Notes under the pieces: model-generated | The model's database searches: none | What the model was told of the DNA's origin: nothing | The model's input: the letters and a program-made list of their open reading frames with translations, nothing else | Source of the DNA: Caulobacter sp. | GTDB lineage: Bacteria; Pseudomonadota; Alphaproteobacteria; Caulobacterales; Caulobacteraceae | Direction: 5' to 3' | Assembly: GCA_014378155.1 (NCBI GenBank) | Contig: JACMOF010000467.1 | Span: 1-18,484, forward strand | Length of the DNA: 18,484 nt | Translations under genes and position numbers: made by a program | Shown: piece by piece, positions 6,194-13,916 of the stretch | Layout: each line of letters begins with the position of its first letter | Numbering within the stretch: position 1 is the first letter of the stretch

Positions 6194-6649
6194 ATGCACG
6201 GCCTGATGCTGTTCTATGCGACGCATCCGTTCTGGGTCTGGCTGGCGGTGGGCGCGATCTTCCTGGCGGTCGAGGTGGCCACCGGCACCGGCTGGCTGTT
6301 GTGGCCCGCCGCCAGCGCTGGCCTGGTCGGGCTGCTGACCCTGGCCGTCTCGCCCGGTCCGCCGATCGAGATCGCCCTGTTCGCGGCCCTGACCATCGCC
6401 ACAACCTATCTGGCGAGGCGCTTTCTGCAGCCGGTGCTGGAAGGCCCCCAGCATCCCGACCTCAACGACCCGACCCTGCGGCTGATCGGCCGCGACTGCG
6501 AGGTGGTCGCGGCGTTCGAGCACGGCCGCGGCCGGGTGTTCGCCGACGGCAAGGAATGGGCCGCCGTAGTCCAGGACGGCCTGCCGCCAGCGACGGGTCA
6601 GCGGGTCATGGTCGTCGGCATTGACGGGTCGGTCCTGACAGTAAGGTGA
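6194..6649 (+). CDS. NfeD-like membrane protein (YbbK type)
   Basis: A 151-residue protein with three predicted membrane segments at about residues 9-28, 34-54 and 59-79, then a soluble C-terminal domain (about 85-151) with the strands expected of the NfeD OB fold (RLIGRDCEVVAAF, GRGRVFADGKEWAAV, GQRVMVVGIDGSVLTV). It is the short NfeD form without the ClpP-like protease domain. NfeD partners bind slipins and are thought to help assemble membrane scaffolds. It starts 4 bases after the slipin stop with GGAG overlapping that gene's end, so the two are almost certainly co-translated. Confidence 0.88.
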   Translation: MHGLMLFYATHPFWVWLAVGAIFLAVEVATGTGWLLWPAASAGLVGLLTLAVSPGPPIEIALFAALTIATTYLARRFLQPVLEGPQHPDLNDPTLRLIGRDCEVVAAFEHGRGRVFADGKEWAAVVQDGLPPATGQRVMVVGIDGSVLTVR

Positions 6650-6657
6650 CGGAATCT

Positions 6658-6682
6658 TCCTTCTTCCCTTGCGGGAGAAGGA
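6658..6682. terminator. Hairpin between convergent genes (half of the 2711-2864 repeat)
   Basis: CCTTCTTCCC and GGGAGAAGG pair with one bulged base around the tetraloop TTGC. It lies between the NfeD stop (6649) and the TPR gene stop (6690), so it may end transcription from both sides. Its sequence matches the outer part of one arm of the element at 2711-2864. Confidence 0.5.
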
Positions 6683-6689
6683 GAAACCC

Positions 6690-7514
6690 CTACCCGCCGG
6701 CCTTCATCGCGTCCCACGAGCGGGTGGGGCTGGTCTGGCCGACGGCGGCGCGGAGCCAGGCGAGGTTGTTGTCCACCAGTTCCGGCGGCAGGTCCTGGCG
6801 GGCCAGGCGCCCGGCCTCGTCCAGCCGGCCTTGCAAGCCGACGACCAGGGCCAGGTTCTGGCGCACCTGGATGGTGGCGGTGGGCAGGGCCGAGGCCCGG
6901 CGCAGCATGGCTTCGGCGCCGGTCAGGTCGCCGCCCTGGGCCAGGTGCATGGCCAGGTTGGCCAGGGCCGCAGCCTCGGCCGGGGCCAGGGCCACGGCCT
7001 GGCGGTGAGCCGCCATGGCCTCGTCGTCGCGCTTGGCCTGCTCATAGGCCACGCCGAGCAGGGATTGGGGGCGCCAGTCGCGCGGCTGCAGGACGGCGGC
7101 CCTGCGAGCCGGGTCGATGGCGTAGAAGCCCTGGCCGCGCTCGATATTGGCCCGGGCCAGTTCCATCAGGGCGTCGTAATTGTCCGGTGCGCCGATCAGC
7201 ACGCGGCTGGCCGCATCGGCCGCCTCGTCGTAGCGGCCCAGCGCGCGCAACGCCTGGGACAGGCCCACGCCGGCCTCCAGGTCGCGGCCGTCCCGCTCCA
7301 GTTCGTTCGACCAGAAGGCCGCGCGGCTCAGGGGATCGGCGCGGCGCATCTCGAGCCGCTGTTCAGGGCTGGCCTTGCGCGGCGGCGACGCGGCGGCGGC
7401 CGTCGCGGCGCCGAGCGCCGGCTTGTCGGCGGCATGGGCCATCGCGCCCATCAGCAGGCTCGATGCCAGGAGGGGGGCGAGAACGGTTGCGAGGAGCGCG
7501 CGCTTGCGACACAT
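6690..7514 (-). CDS. Secreted tetratricopeptide-repeat protein (TadD-like)
   Basis: A 274-residue protein with a signal peptide at about residues 1-29 (basic MCRKR, hydrophobic core, cleavage near AHA-AD). TPR helices occupy about 75-250, visible as RALGRYDEAADAASRVL, GVAYEQAKRDDEAMAAHRQA, NLAMHLAQGGDLTGAEAMLR and ALVVGLQGRLDEAGRLA. The C-terminal pattern RQNLALVVGLQGRLDEA plus LPPEL resembles proteins annotated as TadD-like, but no pilus genes are nearby, so a role in Flp pili is not supported. ATG 7514 was chosen because it places the signal peptide at the N-terminus with GGGAG 10 bases upstream; the frame continues to 7577. It is divergent from the aminopeptidase gene. It probably scaffolds other envelope proteins. 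Confidence 0.82.
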   Translation of the reverse strand: MCRKRALLATVLAPLLASSLLMGAMAHAADKPALGAATAAAASPPRKASPEQRLEMRRADPLSRAAFWSNELERDGRDLEAGVGLSQALRALGRYDEAADAASRVLIGAPDNYDALMELARANIERGQGFYAIDPARRAAVLQPRDWRPQSLLGVAYEQAKRDDEAMAAHRQAVALAPAEAAALANLAMHLAQGGDLTGAEAMLRRASALPTATIQVRQNLALVVGLQGRLDEAGRLARQDLPPELVDNNLAWLRAAVGQTSPTRSWDAMKAGG

Positions 7515-7602
7515 GAAGACAGATCTCCCGACGGTTCGCGCATCCTCGCGCGCGGCCCTCAAGGAATCGTTAAGCATAAGTCTTCACCTTCAAGGCGCGC
7601 CC

Positions 7603-9024
7603 ATGTCGGAACCGATCATCGCCCCCTCGCAACGCTCCGCCGGGGACGGGGCGGCGACGCCGATTCACTGCCTGTACGAGTCCGAGCTGGCGGCCTTCGT
7701 CGAGGCCCGGCCCAGTTTCGTCAAAGGCTACGTAGCGCTGGAGGACTTCAAGGCCAGCGCCGGCCAGGTGCTGATTTTGCCGACGCCGCAAGGGGTTGTG
7801 GACCGCGTGCTGCTGGGCCTGGGGGAAAAGGGCAAGGCCGACGCCATGCTGTTTCGCGCCTTGCCGGGCAAGCTGCCGGGCGGGGACTACCGGCTGTCGT
7901 CCGTCCCCGACGGTCTGGACGCCGGTCAGATCGCCCTGGCCTTCGCGCTCGGCAGCTACAGGTTCGATCGCTACAAGCCGCGCGCCGGTGAAACCCCGCG
8001 ACGACTGGTCGCGGATGACGGCGTCGATCTTGCCGAAATCCGCGCCGTGGCCCATGCCTGCGCCCTGGCCCGCGACATGGTCAACACCCCGGCCAACGAC
8101 CTGGGCCCACTGCAGATCGAGACCATCGCCCGCGAGATCGCCGAGCACCATGGGGCGACCATCGCGGTGGTGACCGGCGATGACCTGCTGGAACAGAACT
8201 ATCCCGCCATCCACGCCGTGGGCCGCGCCGCCGTGCCGGCGCGCGCGCCCCGGATGATCGAGATCAGCTGGGGCGACGCGGCCCACCCTCGCGTCGCGAT
8301 CGTGGGAAAGGGCGTGGTGTTCGACACCGGCGGCCTGGACATCAAGCCGTCGAGCGGCATGCGCAACATGAAGAAGGACATGGGCGGCGCCGCGCACGCC
8401 CTGGCGCTTGCCCGAATGGTGATGGCCGCCGGCCTGCCGATGGCGCTGAGCGTGCTAATCCCGGTGGTCGAGAACGCCATCGCCGGCGACGCCATGCGGC
8501 CGGGCGACGTGCTGGCCACCCGCGCGGGGTTGAGCGTGGAGGTGGGCAATACCGACGCCGAGGGTCGCCTGATCCTGGCCGACGCCCTGACGCGGGCGGC
8601 CGAGCTGGAGCCGGTGTTGACGATCGATCTCGCCACCCTGACCGGCGCCGCCCGCGCGGCGCTCGGTCCGCAGGTGATCCCCTTCTACACCCCAGACGAT
8701 GACCTGGCCCTGGAGATCGAGGAGGGCGCGCGCAACGCCGTCGATCCCGTCTGGCGCATGCCGCTGTGGGACGGCTATCGCGAGGCGGTCGAGAGCGACA
8801 TCGCCAACCTGAAGAACGACCCCGACGCCTGGGCCCAGGCCGGCTCGATCACCGCCGCCCTGTTTCTTCAGGCTTTCGCGCCGACGACCGGGGCTTGGGT
8901 GCATTTCGACATCTTCGCCTGGAACCCCAAGGCCCGGCCCGGCTACGCGGCCGGCGGCGAGGCTCAGGTGATCCGCGGGCTGTATGGCATGCTGAAGTCG
9001 CGTTTTCCGAAGGCTTCGGCATGA
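7603..9024 (+). CDS. Leucyl aminopeptidase family (M17) metallopeptidase
   Basis: This 473-residue M17 aminopeptidase removes N-terminal residues from peptides using two metal ions. Metal ligands align with E. coli PepA by spacing: Lys236, Asp241 (VFDTGG), Asp259 (KKDMGG), Asp318 and Glu320 in the signature NTDAEGRL (316-323). Catalytic Lys248 and Arg322 are also in place. The N-terminal domain (1-170) is divergent and starts with about 20 weakly conserved residues. ATG 7603 has only a poor Shine-Dalgarno (AAGG); the open frame reaches 7375 but runs into the divergent TPR gene. A GANTC site (GAATC, 7564) lies in the promoter region. It overlaps the NlpC/P60 gene by 4 bases, suggesting joint peptide turnover. 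Confidence 0.92.
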   Translation: MSEPIIAPSQRSAGDGAATPIHCLYESELAAFVEARPSFVKGYVALEDFKASAGQVLILPTPQGVVDRVLLGLGEKGKADAMLFRALPGKLPGGDYRLSSVPDGLDAGQIALAFALGSYRFDRYKPRAGETPRRLVADDGVDLAEIRAVAHACALARDMVNTPANDLGPLQIETIAREIAEHHGATIAVVTGDDLLEQNYPAIHAVGRAAVPARAPRMIEISWGDAAHPRVAIVGKGVVFDTGGLDIKPSSGMRNMKKDMGGAAHALALARMVMAAGLPMALSVLIPVVENAIAGDAMRPGDVLATRAGLSVEVGNTDAEGRLILADALTRAAELEPVLTIDLATLTGAARAALGPQVIPFYTPDDDLALEIEEGARNAVDPVWRMPLWDGYREAVESDIANLKNDPDAWAQAGSITAALFLQAFAPTTGAWVHFDIFAWNPKARPGYAAGGEAQVIRGLYGMLKSRFPKASA

Positions 9025-9851
9025 GCGACCCGCGCCTCACCCTGGCTCGCCCGGACTTGGCCGACCTCGACCTGCAGGGCCTGGTCGCCGCCGAACGCTA
9101 CGTGGCGCCCAAGCCGCGCCAGGTCGCCATGCCGACCGCCGCCCTGCGGAAGGCTGCCCATCCGATGGCCGAGCAGTGGGACCAACTGCTGTTCGGCGAG
9201 CACTTCCGGGTGCTGGAGATCAAGGACGGCTTCGCCTGGGGCCAGGCGGCGCGCGACGGCTATGTCGGTTTCGTCGCCGAGGCCGACCTGGCGGCCCTGG
9301 GCGCTCCGGCCACCCACCAGGTGGCGGTCCCGCGCACCTATGCCTTCGCCGAGCCGAACATCAAGTCACGGCCGGCGGGCCTCTATTCGCTCAACGCCCT
9401 GACCGCCATCGAGGCTACCGAAGGCCGGTTCGCCAAGGGTGAGGGCACGGGCTGGTTCATCGCCGCCCATCTGGCGCCGATCGGCGTGGCCCTGACCGAC
9501 CATGTGGCGGTGGCGGAAGGCTATCTCGGCGCGCCCTACCAGTGGGGCGGTCGCGAATCGCTGGGTCTGGACTGTTCGGGCCTCGTCCAGCAGGCCCTGG
9601 CGGCCTGTGGCCGGGCGGTCCCGCGCGACACCGACCTGCAACGGGCCTTCTTCAAGCCGATCGCGGCCGAGGATCGTCGGCGCGGCGATCTGGTGTTCTG
9701 GAAAGGCCATGTGGCCATCCTGTTGGACGCAGACACCCTCCTCCACGCCAACGCCCACCACATGGCCGTGGCCGTCGAGCCTCTGGCCGAGGCCATCACC
9801 CGGATCGAAGCTGCGGGAAGCGGGCCGGTGACGGGGTGGAGGAGACCTTAG
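9021..9851 (+). CDS. NlpC/P60 family peptidase with SH3-like domains
   Basis: This 276-residue protein starts at ATG 9021, overlapping the aminopeptidase stop (ATGA), so translation is coupled. The N-terminal two thirds hold two SH3-like modules (about 65-95 and 108-155; GFAWGQAARDGYVGFV and GTGWFIAAHL). The C-terminal NlpC/P60 papain-like domain (about 160-276) has the catalytic Cys185 in LDCSGLVQ, His230 in GHVAILL and a third polar residue His242. NlpC/P60 enzymes cut the D-Glu-gamma to L-Lys/DAP bond of peptidoglycan stem peptides. No signal peptide or lipobox is visible, so it may act on imported muropeptides in the cytoplasm, in line with its partner aminopeptidase. Confidence 0.9.
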   Translation: MSDPRLTLARPDLADLDLQGLVAAERYVAPKPRQVAMPTAALRKAAHPMAEQWDQLLFGEHFRVLEIKDGFAWGQAARDGYVGFVAEADLAALGAPATHQVAVPRTYAFAEPNIKSRPAGLYSLNALTAIEATEGRFAKGEGTGWFIAAHLAPIGVALTDHVAVAEGYLGAPYQWGGRESLGLDCSGLVQQALAACGRAVPRDTDLQRAFFKPIAAEDRRRGDLVFWKGHVAILLDADTLLHANAHHMAVAVEPLAEAITRIEAAGSGPVTGWRRP

Positions 9852-9858
9852 GCGCGGG

Positions 9859-9982
9859 ACGCCCCCTCCGGCCCTTCGTGCCACCTCCCCCGCTTCGCAG
9901 GGGAGGAGAAATCCGAGCGTCCTCCCTTGCGAAGCGGGGGGAGGTGGCGCGCGGCGAAGCTGTGTGACGGAGGGGGCGTCCC
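9859..9982. repeat. Long palindromic intergenic repeat
   Basis: The outer arms GACGCCCCCTCCG and CGGAGGGGGCGTC are perfect complements, and the inner arms (CCACCTCCCCCGCTTCGCA and TGCGAAGCGGGGGGAGGTGG) pair with few mismatches. The centre is about 12 bases. It fills the gap between convergent NlpC/P60 and thioredoxin-fold genes and shares the GGAGGGGG/CACCTCCCC modules of the repeats at 13781 and 18116. Confidence 0.8.
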
Positions 9983-9989
9983 TACAGGC

Positions 9990-10523
9990 CTACTTCGGCC
10001 ACTGCGCCAGCCAGTCGGCCAGCGATTGGGGGGTCATGTGGCGGGCGTCTGTGAGGGCGAACAGGGCGTCGGGATTGACCAGCTTGCCCTTGGTGTCGAC
10101 CACCAGGAAGGTCGGCACGCCGTTCAGCTTGTCGATGCCGTAGCGGGCCGGGATCTGCATGTTGTGGTCGTAGCGGCCGACGTTCACGGCCACGACCTCG
10201 TAATGCTTATCGACGAAGGCCTTCAGGTCGGGCTGTTCGATCATGCCGGCGAACACCCGGCAGTCGCCGCACCAGTTGCCGCCCAGGTCGATCAGCACCA
10301 GCTTGTGCTTGGCCTTGGCGGTCTTGATCGCCTTGGCGACATCGGCCTCGGCGTCGGCCTTCTCGTCATAGGGATAGGGCAGGGGGGTGGGCAACTCGGC
10401 CAGCGACTGCAGTTTCACGGTCGGGGCCTTGGCGGCCTGGGCGCTGATCGGCGCGGCGAGGACCAGGGCGGCGAGGGCGAACACCCGTACAAAGGAGGGG
10501 CGAGCGAACTTGGCGAGCGTCAT
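9990..10523 (-). CDS. Periplasmic thioredoxin-fold protein (CGDC active site)
   Basis: A 177-residue protein with a signal peptide at about residues 1-30 (hydrophobic VFALAALVLAAPISAQA). The thioredoxin fold shows LVLIDLGGNWCGDCRVFAGM with redox cysteines Cys85 and Cys88 (CGDC) and the cis-proline Pro137 in NGVPTFLVVD. The CGDC pair instead of CGPC suggests a thiol-disulfide role other than general thioredoxin; similar exported proteins act as reductases or chaperones of cysteine-containing partners, such as in cytochrome assembly. The upstream neighbour is a c-type cytochrome on the same strand, but a strong terminator separates them. No good Shine-Dalgarno precedes ATG 10523. The partner is unknown. 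Confidence 0.88.
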   Translation of the reverse strand: MTLAKFARPSFVRVFALAALVLAAPISAQAAKAPTVKLQSLAELPTPLPYPYDEKADAEADVAKAIKTAKAKHKLVLIDLGGNWCGDCRVFAGMIEQPDLKAFVDKHYEVVAVNVGRYDHNMQIPARYGIDKLNGVPTFLVVDTKGKLVNPDALFALTDARHMTPQSLADWLAQWPK

Positions 10524-10615
10524 GGGCGAGCGGATCCGGTGAAGCTGTAGGATCCGTTACCCTACTCACAAAATAGGAAAAGCCGGCAAGGCAGGTTTGC
10601 TGACGACGTTGCGAC

Positions 10616-10636
10616 GGCGCCTGCAAGACAGGCGCC
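10616..10636. repeat. Perfect hairpin upstream of the thioredoxin-fold gene
   Basis: GGCGCCTG and CAGGCGCC pair perfectly around a 5-base loop. It lies between the cytochrome terminator and the start of the thioredoxin-fold gene, so it could be a 5' leader structure or part of the terminator region. It has no T tract on either strand. Confidence 0.45.
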
Positions 10637-10657
10637 CTGGCAAGACCCGCAAACAAA

Positions 10658-10683
10658 AAGGCCGTGGGCGAACCCACGGCCTT
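10658..10683 (-). terminator. Rho-independent terminator of the cytochrome c gene
   Basis: A perfect 11-bp stem (AAGGCCGTGGG with CCCACGGCCTT) closes on a 4-base loop (TTCG on the minus strand). Reading the minus strand it runs straight into TTTTTGTTT. It ends 26 bases after the cytochrome c stop and is the clearest intrinsic terminator in the window. Confidence 0.9.
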
Positions 10684-10708
10684 GGATGCTTGTCGCGAAA
10701 GCGCCGGC

Positions 10709-11407
10709 CTATTTGACAGGCGCGGTCGTGGCCTTGTCGGCGGACGGCGACGGGGTCGTCGGAGCGCCCGGAGCCGCCGGAGCGCCGCCCGACACGGCCG
10801 TGCCGGCGGCGGGCGCCGCGGCAGCCGGAGCCCCGGCGGCAGGCAGGGCCGGACCGGCCGGCTTGGGGGCGGGCACGGGCAGGGTCGAGCCCAGGCTGTG
10901 CAGATAGGAAATCACCGCGATCCGGTCTTCCTGCTTCTTCAGGCCGACAAACGACATCTTGGTGCCCGAGATGTACTTGCCCGGACCCTTCAGGAACTGG
11001 TCGAGGTGGTCGTAGTCCCAGACCGGGTTCTTGGCGCCGAACTCGACCATGCTGGCCGAATAGGCCATGCCGGGGTGCGCGCCCGGCTTGCGGCCCACCA
11101 CGCCGTACAGGTCGGGACCGACGATGGTCGCGCCGCCCTGGGCGAAGCTGTGACAGGAGGTGCACTTGGCGGTCACCGCCTGGCCGGCCGCGATATTGGC
11201 CGAAACCAGCAGGACGCTACCCCAGTCAGGCGCGACCTCGGCGGCGGGACCGCCGGCTTCGGCTTCTTCAGCCACCGCGATCTCATAGCCCGGCTTCTCG
11301 ATTTCGTGCTTGGCGAAAACGATGTCCGACGCTTCCTTGAGACCGAAAATGACCAGGCCGGTCAGCAGTACGCCGCCAGCGATCTTGTTGAACGTCAGGT
11401 CGCTCAT
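10709..11407 (-). CDS. Membrane-anchored cytochrome c (CycM type)
   Basis: This 232-residue protein has an uncleaved N-terminal anchor (residues 9-31, KIAGGVLLTGLVIFGLKEAS region), then a linker with EKPGYEIAV typical of CycM-type cytochromes. The class I haem c domain (about 62-175) has CTSCH at 82-86 binding haem and Met151 (GTKMSFVG) as sixth ligand. CycM carries electrons from the bc1 complex to an aa3-type oxidase on the periplasmic face. Unusual here is an Ala/Pro/Thr-rich, strand-free tail of about 55 residues (178-232). ATG 11407 follows GGTAAGG by about 6 bases. It is divergent from kdsB, a neighbourhood I believe is common in alphaproteobacteria. Confidence 0.9.
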   Translation of the reverse strand: MSDLTFNKIAGGVLLTGLVIFGLKEASDIVFAKHEIEKPGYEIAVAEEAEAGGPAAEVAPDWGSVLLVSANIAAGQAVTAKCTSCHSFAQGGATIVGPDLYGVVGRKPGAHPGMAYSASMVEFGAKNPVWDYDHLDQFLKGPGKYISGTKMSFVGLKKQEDRIAVISYLHSLGSTLPVPAPKPAGPALPAAGAPAAAAPAAGTAVSGGAPAAPGAPTTPSPSADKATTAPVK

Positions 11408-11564
11408 CTAAAGCCTTACCAGCCTCTTGGGGGCCGTCTGACGACAGGCCCGAGTTCGCGCCCGGAGGTTCCCCCGTACGCTCCATGTTGCGCTCGCGTC
11501 TCTTACACGCTACCGCCCCAGGCGCAACCGGCCAGCAACGGTTTTGCCCAGCATCGGCGTTTCC

Positions 11565-12317
11565 ATGAACCCCATCGTCGTCATTCCGGCCCGCATGGCG
11601 GCCACCCGCCTGCCCAACAAGCCCCTGGCCGACATCGGCGGCGTATCGATGATCGTGCGGGTTCTGCGTCAAGCCCAGGCGGCGGGAATCGGTCCGGTGG
11701 TCGTGGCGGCGGGCGATATTGCGATCCTCGAGGCTGTCCAGGCGGCGGGCGGCCAAGCCGTTCTGACCGACCCGAACCTGGCTTCGGGCTCCGACCGCAT
11801 CCTGGCGGCGCTGGACGTGCTGGATCCCGACGGCGCCCACGACGTGGTGATCAACCTGCAAGGCGACATGCCGTTCGTGCAGCCCTCGATGCTGGCCGCC
11901 TGCGCCGACCTGCTGGGCGCCTATCCCGATTGCGACATCGCCACGGTCGTCGCACCGGAGGCCTCGCCGCAGGACCGAAGCAATCCCGACGTGGTCAAGG
12001 CCGTTCTGGCCATGGAACATGACGGCTTTTCCGGCCGGGCCCTCTATTTCACCCGCTCCACCCTCTATGGCGACGCGCCGATCTGGCGACACATCGGCAT
12101 CTATGGCTATCGCCGCGCCGCCTTGCAGGCCTTCAACGCCGCCCCGGCCTCGCCGCTGGAGAAGCGCGAGAAGCTGGAGCAACTGCGGGCCATGGAGCTG
12201 GGCCTCGCGCTGCACGCCGCCGTGGCGCCCGAGGCTCCGATCTCCGTCGACAACCCTTCCGACCTCGATGCGGCGCGCCAGTTCGCCCTGACCCTGCACG
12301 CCGGGAACCACCCATGA
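11565..12317 (+). CDS. kdsB: 3-deoxy-manno-octulosonate cytidylyltransferase (CMP-Kdo synthetase)
   Basis: This 250-residue enzyme activates Kdo as CMP-Kdo for lipid A-Kdo core synthesis in the cytoplasm. It has the nucleotide-binding start IPARMAATRLPNKPLADIGG, the ASGSDRI segment, NLQGDMPFV in the place of the usual NxQGDEP, ALYFTRST, HIGIYGYR, SPLEKREKLEQLRAME and the VDNPSDLDAAR end. All are hallmarks of KdsB, and the length matches the family (about 245-250). The change of the QGDEP glutamate to Met is worth noting but the rest is intact. ATG 11565 lacks a good Shine-Dalgarno; an in-frame TTG at 11544 would add 7 residues. The stop overlaps the pheA start (ATGA). Confidence 0.92.
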   Translation: MNPIVVIPARMAATRLPNKPLADIGGVSMIVRVLRQAQAAGIGPVVVAAGDIAILEAVQAAGGQAVLTDPNLASGSDRILAALDVLDPDGAHDVVINLQGDMPFVQPSMLAACADLLGAYPDCDIATVVAPEASPQDRSNPDVVKAVLAMEHDGFSGRALYFTRSTLYGDAPIWRHIGIYGYRRAALQAFNAAPASPLEKREKLEQLRAMELGLALHAAVAPEAPISVDNPSDLDAARQFALTLHAGNHP

Positions 12318-13162
12318 GCCTCCTCAAGAAGATCGCCTTCCAGGGCGAGCCCGGCGCCAACAGCCACGAGGCCTGCCGCACCTATTTCCCCGACTACGAG
12401 GCCGTGCCCTGCGCCACCTTCGAGGAGGCGTTCGAGGCCATCAAGACCGGCGCCTGCCAGCTGGGTATGATCCCGATCGAGAACTCGATCGCCGGCCGCG
12501 TGGCCGACGTCCACCATCTGCTGCCCGCTTCGGGCCTGAAGATCATCGGCGAGCGTTTCAAGCCGATCCGCTTCCAGCTGATGGCCAATAAGGGCGTGAC
12601 GCTGGAGACCGTGACGACCGCCTGCTCGATGCCGATCGCGCTCAGCCAGTGCCGCCACAGCCTCAAGAAGCTGGGCCTGGCCCATGAGAGCGCCGGCGAC
12701 ACGGCCGGCGCCGCCAAGGCCCTGGCCCTCAAGCCCGACCCGACCCGAGCCGCCGTCGCGCCCGCCCTGGCCGCCGAAATCTATGGCCTCGACATCCTGG
12801 CCCGCGACATCGAGGACGAACGCAACAACACTACGCGATTCCTGGTGATGACGGCGGAGAAGGCCCCGGAGGCGCCGGCCTTCACCCACCGCTGCGTGAC
12901 CAGCTTCGTGTTCAAGGTGCGCAACCTGCCGGCCGCGCTCTACAAGGTGCTGGGCGGCTTTGCGACCAACGGCGTCAACATGACCAAGCTGGAAAGCTAC
13001 ATGGAGGGCGGCGCCTTCACGGCGACCTTCTTCTATGCCGAAGTCGATGGCCGGCCCGAGGATCGCTCGCTGGCCCTGGCCTTCGATGAGCTGAAGTTCT
13101 TCTCGGACAAGTTCGAAATCCTGGGCGTATACCCAGCCGATCCGTTCCGGGATCGGGTTTAA
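12314..13162 (+). CDS. pheA: Prephenate dehydratase
   Basis: A 282-residue monofunctional prephenate dehydratase, which turns prephenate into phenylpyruvate on the way to phenylalanine. The catalytic domain (about 5-185) starts with IAFQGEPGANSHEAC, holds PIENSIAGRV and ends in the signature NNTTRFLV, with the catalytic Thr174-Arg175-Phe176 triad. The C-terminal ACT domain (about 192-270), with LPAALYKVLGGFATNGVNMT and KLESYM (compare ESRP), should bind phenylalanine for feedback inhibition. There is no chorismate mutase domain, unlike E. coli PheA. It is coupled to kdsB through an ATGA overlap. Confidence 0.93.
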   Translation: MSLLKKIAFQGEPGANSHEACRTYFPDYEAVPCATFEEAFEAIKTGACQLGMIPIENSIAGRVADVHHLLPASGLKIIGERFKPIRFQLMANKGVTLETVTTACSMPIALSQCRHSLKKLGLAHESAGDTAGAAKALALKPDPTRAAVAPALAAEIYGLDILARDIEDERNNTTRFLVMTAEKAPEAPAFTHRCVTSFVFKVRNLPAALYKVLGGFATNGVNMTKLESYMEGGAFTATFFYAEVDGRPEDRSLALAFDELKFFSDKFEILGVYPADPFRDRV

Positions 13163-13167
13163 GCGCC

Positions 13168-13272
13168 GTGCGTCCTTCGAGGCTCGCTCCGCGGGCGCCT
13201 CAGGATGAGGAACGCTGTTGCTGAATTCCTCATCCTGAGGTGCGAGGCGCAGCCGAGCCTCGAAGGACGCAC
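13168..13272. repeat. 105-bp palindromic repeat
   Basis: GTGCGTCCTTCGAGGCTCG at the left end is answered by CGAGCCTCGAAGGACGCAC at the right end, perfectly complementary over 19 bases. The arms continue imperfectly and finish with CCTCAGGATGAGGA against TCCTCATCCTGAGG around a short centre. Elements with CCTCAGGATGAGG are common between genes in alphaproteobacteria. It starts 6 bases after pheA and may terminate or stabilise the kdsB-pheA mRNA. Confidence 0.85.
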
Positions 13273-13350
13273 CGTCCCTGCCGTCGCGGCAAGCTTCGCT
13301 ATTGGGCAATCGGCGCCTAACCTCACGAAAACGATCCTGGGAGGGACGCT

Positions 13351-13770
<420 letters not shown>

Positions 13771-13780
13771 ATGGGACAAG

Positions 13781-13916
13781 GTCCTCCCCCTGTGGGGAGG
13801 CGATCGCGAAGGCGATCGGTGGGGGAGTTTTAGGCTCTTGCGATCCAGGGCGCGGACACTGTCCGGATCCTCCCCCTCCGGCGCCTTCGCCGACACCTGC
13901 CCCACAGGGGCAGGAC
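13781..13916. repeat. Caulobacter-type intergenic palindromic repeat
   Basis: The left arm starts GTCCTCCCCCTGTGGGGAGG and continues with GCGATCGCGAAGGCGATCGG; the right arm ends ACACCTGCCCCACAGGGGCA followed by GGAC. The ends are inverted repeats of each other, and each is itself a hairpin. The same element, in the same layout, is at 18116-18247, and an end is at 1-33. It lies between convergent genes and probably works as a bidirectional transcript end. Confidence 0.85.

Noticed and set aside
6669..7991. 440-codon plus-strand frame across the TPR gene
   Set aside because: Antisense to a well-supported TPR gene and the aminopeptidase start; composition is repetitive Gly/Arg/Ala/Gln typical of a GC-rich shadow.
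11485..11568. 27-codon leader ORF ending in an ATGA overlap with kdsB
   Set aside because: GGAGG lies 16 bases upstream, too far to support the start; the peptide has no feature. The overlap may be chance, though kdsB has a poor ribosome binding site of its own.
12107..13309. 400-codon minus-strand frame opposite pheA
   Set aside because: Shadow of pheA; the upstream part runs through the palindromic repeat.
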